NCBI RefSeq assembly: GCF_030285665.1
Contig: NZ_CP127295.1
Location: forward strand, 6,882,001-6,946,000
DNA from: Amycolatopsis mongoliensis
Lineage (GTDB): Bacteria; Actinomycetota; Actinomycetes; Mycobacteriales; Pseudonocardiaceae
Direction: 5' to 3'
DNA length: 64,000 nt
The position numbers and the translations under genes were made by a program. Each line of letters begins with the position of its first letter. Position 1 is the first letter of the stretch. This document shows, one piece after another, positions 34,288 through 42,136 of this stretch. Below the pieces are notes generated by a model. That model saw nothing but the letters and a program-made list of their open reading frames with translations. It did no database searches and was not told the DNA's origin.

Positions 34288-35964
34288 ATGAAACGGGGAC
34301 ACTGGCTTGCCGCGGGGGTGACGGCCGCCGTCATGCTGCTGACGGCGTGCGGCGCCAACGACACACCGGCCTCCCAGGGCGGCACCGTCAAGCCGGGCGG
34401 GAACCTCGTCCTGCTCAACGACGCGCCGTCGATCACCTGGGACCCGGCGAAGAGCTCCAACCTCGTCGTCACCACGCTCGGGCTGATCCACCGGCGGCTG
34501 ACGTCGTGGGACGTCGCGCCGGGCAAGGACACCACGATCGTGCCCGACCTGGCCACCGACACCGGCCGGCCGAGCGACGGCGGCAAGACCTGGACGTTCA
34601 CCCTCAAGGACAACCTCAAGTACGCCGACGGCACGCCGATCAAGAGCGAGGACGTCAAGTGGGGCCTGGAGCGCTCGTTCGCGCCCGCGTTCTCCGGCGG
34701 CCTGGCCTACCACAAGGACCTGCTCTCGCCGGGCCTGGCGTACAAGGGCCCGTTCGACGGCGGCAAGGAGCTCGACACCATCCAGACGCCCGACGCGAAG
34801 ACGATCGTCTTCCACCTCGCGCGTCCCTACGGTGACTGGAACTGGGTCGCGAGCACGCCCGCGTTCTCGCCGGTGCCCAAGGGCAAGGGCGCCGAGGCGA
34901 ACTACAACGACCACCCGGTCGCCTCGGGTCCGTACCAGCTGCAGAGCTACGAGCGCGGCAAGTCCGCGAAGCTGGTCCGCAACCCGAACTGGAGCCGGGA
35001 CGAGGACACCACGCGCAAGGCGTACGCCGACACCATCGACTTCGAGCTCGGCCAGGACACCAGCGTCATCTCCAAGCGGCTGATCGACGACACCGGCAAG
35101 GACCGCAACGCCTTCGGGATGTCGTTCGCCTCGCCCGCCCAGCTGGCCCAGATCCAGGGCAACGCGTCGGCGAAGGCGCGGCTCGTGACGTCGGAATCCG
35201 GTGCGCTGGCGTATCTTTCGCTCAACACCCAGCGCGGCACCCTGACCAACCCCGAGGTGCGCCAGGCGTTCCAGTACGCCGTGGACAAGGCCGCCTACCA
35301 GGTCGCGAGCGCGGGCAGCGCCCAGCTCGCCGGCGACGTCGCCACGACGCTGATCACCCCCGGCCTGCAGGGCCGCGAGCAGTACGACCTCTACCCGGCG
35401 CCGCCGTCGGGTGACCCGGCGAAGGCCAAGCAGCTGCTGGCCGAGGCGGGCTTCCCGAACGGCCTCGACGGGCTGGTCCTGGCCACGCACAACGAGAACG
35501 GCTACCCGGAGAAGGCCGCGGCGATCCAGGCCGCCCTGGCGCGGGCGAACATCAAGGTCACCATCAAGCCGCTCGACGAGGACACCTACACGTCCGAAGT
35601 GGACACCAAGGGCCTGTCGGACTACGACCTGACGCTCACCTCGTGGCAGCCGGACATCCCGTCGGCCAACGCGAACATCCAGCCGCTGTTCCAGTCGACC
35701 GAGATCGGCAACGGCGGGTACAACGAATCCCGCTACAACAACCCCGACGTCGACAAGCTGATCGCGGAGGCGCAGGCCACCGTCGACCCGGCCGAGGCCG
35801 GCAAGAAGTGGGCGGCGCTGGACAAGAAGATCCTCGCCGACTCGCCCGTCGTGCCGCTGATCTACACCCGCAACTCGTTCCTGCACGGGTCGGCCGTGGG
35901 CGACGTCCAGATCGGCCGGTTCCCGGCCTACGTCGACTACCGCAAGTTCGGGATCGTCCAGTGA
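34288..35964 (+). CDS. ABC substrate-binding lipoprotein (SBP family 5)
   Basis: A 558-residue protein with a lipobox: TAAVMLLTACGAND, lipid Cys near residue 21. The mature protein is the large DppA/OppA-type binding protein: NLVLLNDAPSITWDPAKSSN, WTFTLKDNLKYADGTPIKSEDV, NDHPVASGPYQLQSYERGKS and VRQAFQYAVDKAAY are family landmarks. It collects peptides or similar solutes outside the membrane for the two permeases. Its GTGA overlap with the ATPase gene keeps the operon coupled. Ligand unknown. Confidence 0.9.
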   Translation: MKRGHWLAAGVTAAVMLLTACGANDTPASQGGTVKPGGNLVLLNDAPSITWDPAKSSNLVVTTLGLIHRRLTSWDVAPGKDTTIVPDLATDTGRPSDGGKTWTFTLKDNLKYADGTPIKSEDVKWGLERSFAPAFSGGLAYHKDLLSPGLAYKGPFDGGKELDTIQTPDAKTIVFHLARPYGDWNWVASTPAFSPVPKGKGAEANYNDHPVASGPYQLQSYERGKSAKLVRNPNWSRDEDTTRKAYADTIDFELGQDTSVISKRLIDDTGKDRNAFGMSFASPAQLAQIQGNASAKARLVTSESGALAYLSLNTQRGTLTNPEVRQAFQYAVDKAAYQVASAGSAQLAGDVATTLITPGLQGREQYDLYPAPPSGDPAKAKQLLAEAGFPNGLDGLVLATHNENGYPEKAAAIQAALARANIKVTIKPLDEDTYTSEVDTKGLSDYDLTLTSWQPDIPSANANIQPLFQSTEIGNGGYNESRYNNPDVDKLIAEAQATVDPAEAGKKWAALDKKILADSPVVPLIYTRNSFLHGSAVGDVQIGRFPAYVDYRKFGIVQ

Positions 35965-37670
35965 CCGGAGCCGGGCTCCTGCGGCTGCACGACGTCGCGG
36001 TCTCGTTCGGGGACGTCGAAGCCGTCCGCGGGGTCGGCTACGAGGTCCGCGCGGGCGAAGTCGTCGCGGTGGTCGGGGAGTCCGGCTCCGGCAAGACAGT
36101 CACCGCGATGTCCCTGCTCGGCCTGCTCCCGCCCACGGCGAAGGTGACCGGGCGCGCGGAGCTGGCCGGGCGGGACCTCTACGCGATGACCCCGGCCGAG
36201 CTGCGCGCGGTCCGCGGCGGCGAGGTCGGCATGGTGTTCCAGGAGCCGATGAGCGCGCTGAACCCGGTGTTCACCGTCGGCGACCAGCTCGTCGAAGCGA
36301 TCCGGACACACCGGGAGCTGTCGGCCGCCGCGGCCCGGGACCGCGCCGTCGAGCTGCTCGGCCTGGTCGGGCTGCCCACGCCCCGCGAGCGCCTCCGGTC
36401 CTACCCGCACGAGCTGTCCGGCGGGCAGCTGCAGCGCGTCGTGATCGCGATGGCGGTGGCGAACGAGCCGAAGCTGCTGATCGCCGACGAGCCGACCACG
36501 GCCCTGGACGTCACCGTGCAGGCGGAGATCCTCGAGCTGCTGCGAGACCTGCGCTCGCGGCTGGGCACGGCGGTCCTGCTGATCACGCACGACATGGGCG
36601 TGGTCGCCGACCTGGCCGACCGCGTGGTGGTGATGCACGACGGGCTCGTCGTCGAGCAGGGCACGGCCGGCGAGATCTTCTCCGCGCCCGCCGAGGACTA
36701 CACGCGACAGCTGCTCGGCTCGGTCGTCTCACTGTCCGGCACGGCGAACACGGGCCTCGAACGGGCGCTGTCCGCGGACATCGAGGTGGGCCCGGCCCAC
36801 GTCGCGGCCGCGGAGCACCCCGCCTCGGCGTCGGTCCCGGACGTTCCCGCCGAGGCGCCGCTGCTGCGCGTGGCGGAGATGTCGGTGACCTACCGCGGCC
36901 GGTTCCGCGCGATCGCCGTCCGCGCCGCCGACGGGGTCAACCTGCACGTCGACGCGGGGGAGGTGCTCGGGCTCGTCGGGGAGTCCGGGTCGGGCAAGAG
37001 CACCGTCGCCCGCGCCGTCACCGGGCTGCTCGCGCCCACGGCGGGGTCCGTCCACATCGGAGACACGGACATCACCCGCGTGCGCGGCCGGGCGGCGAAG
37101 GCGTTGCGGCGCCGGGTCGGTGTCGTGTTCCAGGACCCGCTGTCCTCGCTCAACCCGCGGACGACGGTGGGGGAGAGCGTCGCGACCCCGCTGCGGCTGC
37201 ACAAGGCCGTCCGTCCGTCCGAAGTGGACGGTCGGGTGGCGGAGCTGCTGTCGGCGGTTCAGCTCTCGCCGTCGCTGGCCGGGCGGTACCCCCACGAGTT
37301 GTCGGGGGGCCAGCGTCAGCGTGTGTGCATCGCGCGGGCCCTGGCGCTGCGTCCGGACCTGCTGGTGGCCGACGAGCCGACGAGCGCGCTCGACGTCACC
37401 ATCCAGGCGAAGATCCTCGACCTGCTCCGCGACCTGCGCCACGAGTTCGGGTTCGCGTGCCTGTTCATCAGCCACGACCTGGCGGTGATCGAGCAGCTGG
37501 CCGACCGGGTGGCGGTGATGCACCGCGGGCACGTCGTCGAGCAGGGCCCGACGAAGGAGGTGCTCACGGCACCGGCCCACCCGTACACGCAGCGGCTGCT
37601 GTCGGCGGCGCCGGTGGCGGACCCGGAGGCCCAGCGCAGGCGCCGCGAAGCCTGGCGGCGGCTGCGCTGA
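35961..37670 (+). CDS. Fused dual ABC ATPase (DppD-DppF-like)
   Basis: A 569-residue protein with two full nucleotide-binding domains. First: [15 protein letters not shown] (Walker A), [19 protein letters not shown] (signature), [14 protein letters not shown] (Walker B), THDMG. Second, from about residue 297: [56 protein letters not shown]. The second carries the usual extra C-terminal [15 protein letters not shown] of oligopeptide importers. Elsewhere these are usually two genes. It powers the upstream permeases. The final gene of the operon. Confidence 0.92.
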   Translation: MTGAGLLRLHDVAVSFGDVEAVRGVGYEVRAGEVVAVVGESGSGKTVTAMSLLGLLPPTAKVTGRAELAGRDLYAMTPAELRAVRGGEVGMVFQEPMSALNPVFTVGDQLVEAIRTHRELSAAAARDRAVELLGLVGLPTPRERLRSYPHELSGGQLQRVVIAMAVANEPKLLIADEPTTALDVTVQAEILELLRDLRSRLGTAVLLITHDMGVVADLADRVVVMHDGLVVEQGTAGEIFSAPAEDYTRQLLGSVVSLSGTANTGLERALSADIEVGPAHVAAAEHPASASVPDVPAEAPLLRVAEMSVTYRGRFRAIAVRAADGVNLHVDAGEVLGLVGESGSGKSTVARAVTGLLAPTAGSVHIGDTDITRVRGRAAKALRRRVGVVFQDPLSSLNPRTTVGESVATPLRLHKAVRPSEVDGRVAELLSAVQLSPSLAGRYPHELSGGQRQRVCIARALALRPDLLVADEPTSALDVTIQAKILDLLRDLRHEFGFACLFISHDLAVIEQLADRVAVMHRGHVVEQGPTKEVLTAPAHPYTQRLLSAAPVADPEAQRRRREAWRRLR

Positions 37671-37790
37671 CCGGGGTGGTCACGGGAGCGTGAGGACCGC
37701 CCGGCAGCAGGTACACCGGGTGCGTGGAGATCGGCTCCGGCGGCACCCCCGACGACGCTGAGCCGGGTCTGGAGGCGCCGGGCCGCGGAT

Positions 37791-39236
37791 TCACGCCCGC
37801 ATCAGGATGAAGTCGCCGTGACCGCCGTAGCCGAGGACGTCTTCGGCGTACTGGGTGCCGTCGAAGGTGGGGAGCCACCAGCGGCCGCCGATCCGCACCA
37901 GCATCGGGTGCGGGATGTTGGTGCCGTACGGTGCGTTCAGCGTGCCCAGCTTGCGCAGCCGCAGGTCGTAGACCGGGTACTCGCGCGCGTTGCCGTCGCT
38001 GGCGAACAGGTACCACCGGCCGCCCACCCGTTGCAGGATGGTGCCTTCGGTCTGGCTGACCGACAGGTCCGCGCCCAGCAGCGTCAGGCCGTGGTCGTAG
38101 TCGGCGCCGCGGGGAGCGGCCGCCAGCGCGGGGTGGAACAGGAACGCGGGTTGCTGCGCCGGGCTTTCGACGAACCCGATGTGCCAGCGGCCGTCGATCT
38201 TCGTCAGCGCCGGGTCCCACGAACTCACCGTCGTGGGCAGCGGAAGCCGGGCGGTGGGCAGGACGTGCACGCCCGACAGCACGTCGGCGCGGGTCGTGGT
38301 GTGGCGCACGTGGACGCCGGTGAAGGCGAAGTCGCCCCAGGAGCTCATGAGCAGGATGAAGCGGTCGTGCTCGTCGTCGCGGACGATCTGGCCCGCGTGG
38401 TCGCCGAGCACGACGCCGTCGCGGGTGAAGAACAGGGCGGCCACCTGCTCCAGCTTCGACGGGTCGGCGAGGTCGAGCGTCCACACCGCCCAGTGCGCCT
38501 GCTGGAAGAAGCCGAGCCCGGCGTTGGTCATGGTCAGGTAGAGCTTGCCGTCGCGGATGTACGGCCGGCCGTCGGCGTACTGGACGACGTGGGGGTCGCG
38601 GACGCCGGCCTGGCCGAAGTAGCCGGCCCGCACCCGGCCCAGCCGCGCCGGGCCGCGGCTGCCGTAGGCGTACCCGAGCTTGCCCAGCACGGCGGGATCG
38701 CGGAGGTCGATCAGGGCGCGGACCCGGTCGCGCTCGGTCAGCAGCGGCCGCCAGCCCGATCCGGTGCCGGCCAGCACCGTGACCGCGTTTTCGTTGACCA
38801 CCACGGCGAACCCGAACGGCGCCCGCAGGGCCGCCGGCGCGGTCTTGACCACCGTGGTGCCGGCCGGCGTGGTGATCTCGATGCCCGCCTGTCCCGCGGC
38901 GGCGTCGTAGGTGCCGAGCACCGAGACCTCGTCCCCGGCCAGCCCGGCGACGACGAAAGCGCTTTCCTCCGGCACCTCGACGGTCACCGTCCCGTAGGGC
39001 GCCTTCGGCCGCACACCGGTCTTGACGAGCGTGCCGGGCCGGGCCCTCGTGTCGACCTGGACGAACTTCGGCGCGATCAGGTCGAACGGCCGGAACTGCT
39101 CTTCGACGGTGAACTTCAGGTCCAGGGGGCTCGGGGCGGCCGCTTCGGCGGTCCCGGCGAACAGGCTCGCCGTCACGCCGGTCACCCCCAGCGCGGTGAG
39201 GCTGCGCAGCACGGCACGTCGATCGAAGTCGGTCAC
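37791..39236 (-). CDS. Tat-exported beta-propeller glycosidase-like protein
   Basis: A 481-residue protein. The N-terminus has twin arginines and a hydrophobic stretch ([22 protein letters not shown], cut near AEAAA), suggesting Tat export. An N-terminal beta-rich domain (residues 30-150) precedes a propeller with [55 protein letters not shown] and [18 protein letters not shown], the repeat style of GH43/GH32-like enzymes. The RDPHVV Asp and an Glu near QTEGT may be catalytic, but assignment is uncertain. GTG start with GGAGGTCAAGG. It stands alone; the 120 bp downstream hold nothing. Confidence 0.65.
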   Translation of the reverse strand: MTDFDRRAVLRSLTALGVTGVTASLFAGTAEAAAPSPLDLKFTVEEQFRPFDLIAPKFVQVDTRARPGTLVKTGVRPKAPYGTVTVEVPEESAFVVAGLAGDEVSVLGTYDAAAGQAGIEITTPAGTTVVKTAPAALRAPFGFAVVVNENAVTVLAGTGSGWRPLLTERDRVRALIDLRDPAVLGKLGYAYGSRGPARLGRVRAGYFGQAGVRDPHVVQYADGRPYIRDGKLYLTMTNAGLGFFQQAHWAVWTLDLADPSKLEQVAALFFTRDGVVLGDHAGQIVRDDEHDRFILLMSSWGDFAFTGVHVRHTTTRADVLSGVHVLPTARLPLPTTVSSWDPALTKIDGRWHIGFVESPAQQPAFLFHPALAAAPRGADYDHGLTLLGADLSVSQTEGTILQRVGGRWYLFASDGNAREYPVYDLRLRKLGTLNAPYGTNIPHPMLVRIGGRWWLPTFDGTQYAEDVLGYGGHGDFILMRA

Positions 39237-39371
39237 CCTTGACCTCCGGGGCGGGGACGGATCGGGGAACGCACGACAACGGGCCCGCCCAGTTTGCAAC
39301 GTGGCACACCCGGTGGCAAGGGTGGCCGGTGCGGGTCGCCCGGACGCATCGGCCGCGCTGCCGCGACCGGC

Positions 39372-40121
39372 TCAGCCCGGCTCGCCGCAGCGCCGCTCGC
39401 TGGTGAGGACGGCCCAGACGACCTTGCCGCCGGACCACCGGGAGCTGCAGCCCCACTTTTCCGCCGAGCGCGCCACGATGTGCAAGCCCAGGCCGGCGGC
39501 GCCCGGTCGCGGCCGGGGGAGCAGCACGGCCGGGCGGGGATCGTCGTCGAGGACCGCGATGGTCAGCCGTCCGCGCCGCAGGTCCAGCCGCAGCGTGGCC
39601 GTGGAGGTGGTGTGCTGGGCCGCGTTGGTCGCGAGCTCGCCGGCGACGAGGATGCCGTCGTAGACGAACTGCGGGACTTCCCACTGCGCGCAGGCCTCGC
39701 GCACGGCCGCCCGCGCCATCGCGGACGCTTCGGGACCGCGGGGGAGGACCAGTTCGGCCTGCCGCCGCGAAGGTTTGCACAGCGCGCGTTCGGCACTGCC
39801 GACGTCCTCGCCGATCGCGACCTGGCGGTGGATCCCGTTTTCGCGCAGCGCCTGGGTCCGGCTCGCGGTGCCGGCCAGCGCGAACGGGATCCCCGGCCAG
39901 GTCCCGAGCCGCCGGGCGACCAGCCCGAACACACCCACCGGCGCGACGGCGTCGAGGTCGAGGCCGTCGATACCGGCGATCACGGCTTCCGGCTCGTCCG
40001 CCGCGACCTCCAGGAGACCGTCGCGCAGGCGCCGGTAGCTGCCCAGGTGCAGCCCCCCGGTCACGGTGACCAGTGTGTAGCGCGGCTGCGAGGCGACCTC
40101 GAAGTCGAGCGTGCCCAGCAT
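39372..40121 (-). CDS. STAS-like/HATPase fusion regulator
   Basis: A 249-residue protein. Residues 1-105 look like a STAS/MEDS-type domain (YTLVTVTGGLHLGSYRRLRDGL, AVIAGIDGLDLDAVAPVGVFGL). Residues 125-249 form a GHKL ATPase of the RsbW kind: GILVAGELATNAAQHTTSTA (N box) and PRPGAAGLGLHIVARSAEKWG (G box). The combination of antagonist-like and kinase-like parts in one chain is common in actinomycetes and suggests control of a sigma factor. GAGGAGAG precedes the ATG. Partner unknown. Confidence 0.78.
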   Translation of the reverse strand: MLGTLDFEVASQPRYTLVTVTGGLHLGSYRRLRDGLLEVAADEPEAVIAGIDGLDLDAVAPVGVFGLVARRLGTWPGIPFALAGTASRTQALRENGIHRQVAIGEDVGSAERALCKPSRRQAELVLPRGPEASAMARAAVREACAQWEVPQFVYDGILVAGELATNAAQHTTSTATLRLDLRRGRLTIAVLDDDPRPAVLLPRPRPGAAGLGLHIVARSAEKWGCSSRWSGGKVVWAVLTSERRCGEPG

Positions 40122-40219
40122 CGTCTCTCCTCGGGCGAGCGGCAGTGCGGTCCCGGTACCCTCCACGCTAGGACCACGGCGCCGGATCCGACAGCCCCGC
40201 CACCCGCGTGCCCGCCCGA

Positions 40220-40933
40220 TCAGGGCCGGGTGGCGCGGATGATCGCCGAATGGAGCCGGTCGCCCGCTTCGTGGGTGACGCGCACGTCCACGCCGACGAA
40301 CCCGGCATCGCGCAGGAGTTCCCGGTAGCGGCCGGCGGTGAGCGCGCCGCCGAGGCATTCGACCGCGCCGGTGCGGACCGCGCCTTCGGCGTCGGTCAGG
40401 GTGTCGTCGGCCAGGATGTCGGTGATGCCGAGGCGGCCGCCGGGGCGCAGCACACGGGCGATCTCCGCGAACACGGCGGGCTTGTCGGACGAGAGCGCGA
40501 TGACGCAGTCGGAGATGACGACGTCGGCCGAGGCGTCCGGCAGCGGGACGTCCTCGATCGTGCCCTTGACGAACTCGGCGTTGCGCACGCCGGCCCGCTC
40601 GGCGTGCCGGCGGGCGAGGACGAGCATGTCGTCGGTCATGTCGAGGCCGATGGCGCGCCCGGTGGGGCCGACGCGGCGGGCGGAGAGCAGGACGTCGAGG
40701 CCGCCGCCGGAACCGAGGTCGAGCACGGTCTCACCGGGGCGCAGGTCGGCGACGGCCAGCGGGTTGCCGCACCCGAGGCTGGTCGCGGCCACCTCCGCCG
40801 GGATCTCCTCGCCGGCGTAGTGGGCGGTACCGAGCCGGTCGGCGTCGGTGCGCAGGCCGGTTTCCTCCCCGGCGAGGGCTCGCCGGGCGGCAGTGGCGTA
40901 GCGGGCGCGGACGGCGTCGCGGTCGGGGTTCAC
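40220..40933 (-). CDS. arsM: ArsM-type arsenite methyltransferase
   Basis: A 237-residue class I methyltransferase. [31 protein letters not shown] is diagnostic for ArsM, including the Cys of the SLGCGNP motif. [16 protein letters not shown] binds SAM, and [26 protein letters not shown] includes the second conserved Cys. A third Cys ([11 protein letters not shown]) fits the As(III)-binding set. It methylates As(III) to volatile or less toxic forms. The GTG at 40931-40933 starts it, but the upstream frame is open and continuous with the acr3 remnant. Confidence 0.9.
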   Translation of the reverse strand: MNPDRDAVRARYATAARRALAGEETGLRTDADRLGTAHYAGEEIPAEVAATSLGCGNPLAVADLRPGETVLDLGSGGGLDVLLSARRVGPTGRAIGLDMTDDMLVLARRHAERAGVRNAEFVKGTIEDVPLPDASADVVISDCVIALSSDKPAVFAEIARVLRPGGRLGITDILADDTLTDAEGAVRTGAVECLGGALTAGRYRELLRDAGFVGVDVRVTHEAGDRLHSAIIRATRP

Positions 40934-41221
40934 CGGGCGGCCTCGCAGGAGACGTCGGCGAACTGCCGGACAGCGCGGCCCATGACGACGTCGGCGGCGG
41001 TCGGGGAGCACGACACGCACCGCTGGTTGACCCGGTAGAGCCGGGCGGTGCCGCGCGGGGGCGATGGGCAACGAGATCCCGTCGACCTGCACCGCGGACA
41101 ACGCGGTGTTCAGCCCGGGCACCCAGCGGCCGGCCAGCAGCCCGGCGGTCATCGCGGCCGCGATCCACACCGGCAGGAGCCGGTCCGAAGGGGACAGGCC
41201 GCCGACGACGCGGGCGCTCAT
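40934..41221 (-). pseudogene. acr3: acr3 arsenite-efflux gene, 5' remnant
   Basis: The ATG at 41219-41221 overlaps the arsR stop. The first ~55 codons are the N-terminus of an ACR3 pump: SPSDRLLPVWIAAAMTAGLLAG, then NTALSAVQVDGISLPIA. At about 41062 the homology stops; the rest of the ~350-residue carrier is gone. From there the same frame reads through unrelated Arg-rich residues into arsM without a stop. An alternative frame (RLYRVNQRCVSCSPTAADVV..CEAAR, ending at the arsM start) may be the tail of another lost gene that I do not recognise. Arsenite efflux through this pump cannot work. Confidence 0.8.
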
Positions 41222-41580
41222 GCGGGGACGATCGCGTCGCCGGGGACCAGCACCGCCGACAGCCGGGCCAGCACCTCGGGGTGGATGCGGTAGTACACCC
41301 ACGTCCCGCGGCGCTCACCGGTGATCAGGCCGGACTCGCGCAGCACCTTCAGGTGGTGGGAGATCGTCGGGCCGGTCAGGTCGAACGCGTCGGTCAGGTC
41401 GCACACGCACGCCTCGCCCCCGGCGTGGGACGCGATCAACGACAGCAACCGCAGCCGGACCGGGTCGGCCATCGCCTTGAACAGCTTCGACAGCTCGACG
41501 GCCTGGTCTTCGTTCAGCGGCTCGTGGGCCAGAGGGGAGCAGCAGGCGTCCAGCGCGACGACCGGAAGCTGTTTCGACAT
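41218..41580 (-). CDS. arsR: ArsR-family arsenic-responsive repressor
   Basis: A 120-residue SmtB/ArsR winged-helix protein: LSKLFKAMADPVRLRLLSLIAS, ACVCDLTDAFDLTGPTISHHLKVLRESGLI, TWVYYRIHPEVL. The ACVCDL Cys pair in the alpha-3 helix is the metalloid site, and an extra N-terminal DACCSP is typical of actinobacterial ArsR/CmtR-like forms. It is divergent from cadI/arsI and shares the operator region 41592-41641. It overlaps the acr3 remnant by 4 bp. Confidence 0.9.
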   Translation of the reverse strand: MSKQLPVVALDACCSPLAHEPLNEDQAVELSKLFKAMADPVRLRLLSLIASHAGGEACVCDLTDAFDLTGPTISHHLKVLRESGLITGERRGTWVYYRIHPEVLARLSAVLVPGDAIVPA

Positions 41581-41591
41581 ACCTCTATCTT

Positions 41592-41641
41592 GACAAGTAT
41601 CTATTCAGAGGGCAATCTACTTAGACAGACATCTATTCAAG
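41592..41641. promoter_or_regulatory. ArsR operator region, two direct repeats
   Basis: GACAAGTATCTATTCAGA (41592-41609) and GACAGACATCTATTCAAG (41624-41641) are imperfect direct copies 32 bp apart, about three helical turns. The spacer between arsR and cadI is AT-rich compared with its surroundings. Both divergent promoters must lie here. Confidence 0.65.
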
Positions 41642-41650
41642 GAGGATGGG

Positions 41651-42115
41651 ATGTCACGGGTACAGCTGGCCCTGCGGGTCGGGGACCTCGAAGGCTCGAT
41701 CGACTTCTACTCGAAGCTGTTCGGTACCGAACCGGCCAAGCGCCGGCCCGGCTACGCCAACTTCGCCATCGCCGAACCCGCGCTCAAGCTCGTGCTCCTG
41801 GAGGGCGAGCCCGGCCAGGCCACCGTCATGGACCACCTCGGCGTCGAGGTCGAGTCCACCAGCCAGGTCAGCGCGGCGAGCAAGCGCCTGACGGGCGAGG
41901 GCCTCGAGACCTTGACCGAGGACGACACCACCTGCTGCTACGCGGTGCAGGACAAGGTGTGGGTGCACGGCCCGGGGCAGGAGCCCTGGGAGGTCTACAC
42001 GGTCAAGGCCGACTCCGCGACCTTCGGTGCCGACAGCGCCGCCACGCCGGCGACTTGCTGCACTTCGGACGCGGAAGCGGGACCGGCTGCCCAGCCAGAG
42101 GGCTGTTGCTCCTGA
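41651..42115 (+). CDS. cadI: CadI/ArsI-family VOC protein
   Basis: A 154-residue protein. MSRVQLALRVGDLEGSIDFY, AEPALKLVLLEG, MDHLGVEVES, DDTTCCYAVQDKVWVHGPG and EPWEVYTVKADSATFG follow Mycobacterium CadI closely and ArsI C-As lyases in pattern. His (MDH) and Glu (WEVYT) ligands and the adjacent Cys pair (TTCCYA) are present; residue 5 is Gln, as in CadI, where ArsI has His, so Fe-dependent C-As lyase activity is doubtful. The C-terminus adds two more Cys pairs (TCC, GCC). GGAGG at 41641. Divergent from arsR. Confidence 0.88.
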   Translation: MSRVQLALRVGDLEGSIDFYSKLFGTEPAKRRPGYANFAIAEPALKLVLLEGEPGQATVMDHLGVEVESTSQVSAASKRLTGEGLETLTEDDTTCCYAVQDKVWVHGPGQEPWEVYTVKADSATFGADSAATPATCCTSDAEAGPAAQPEGCCS

Positions 42116-42136
42116 CCGTGCAGGCGCCTTGGCCGG

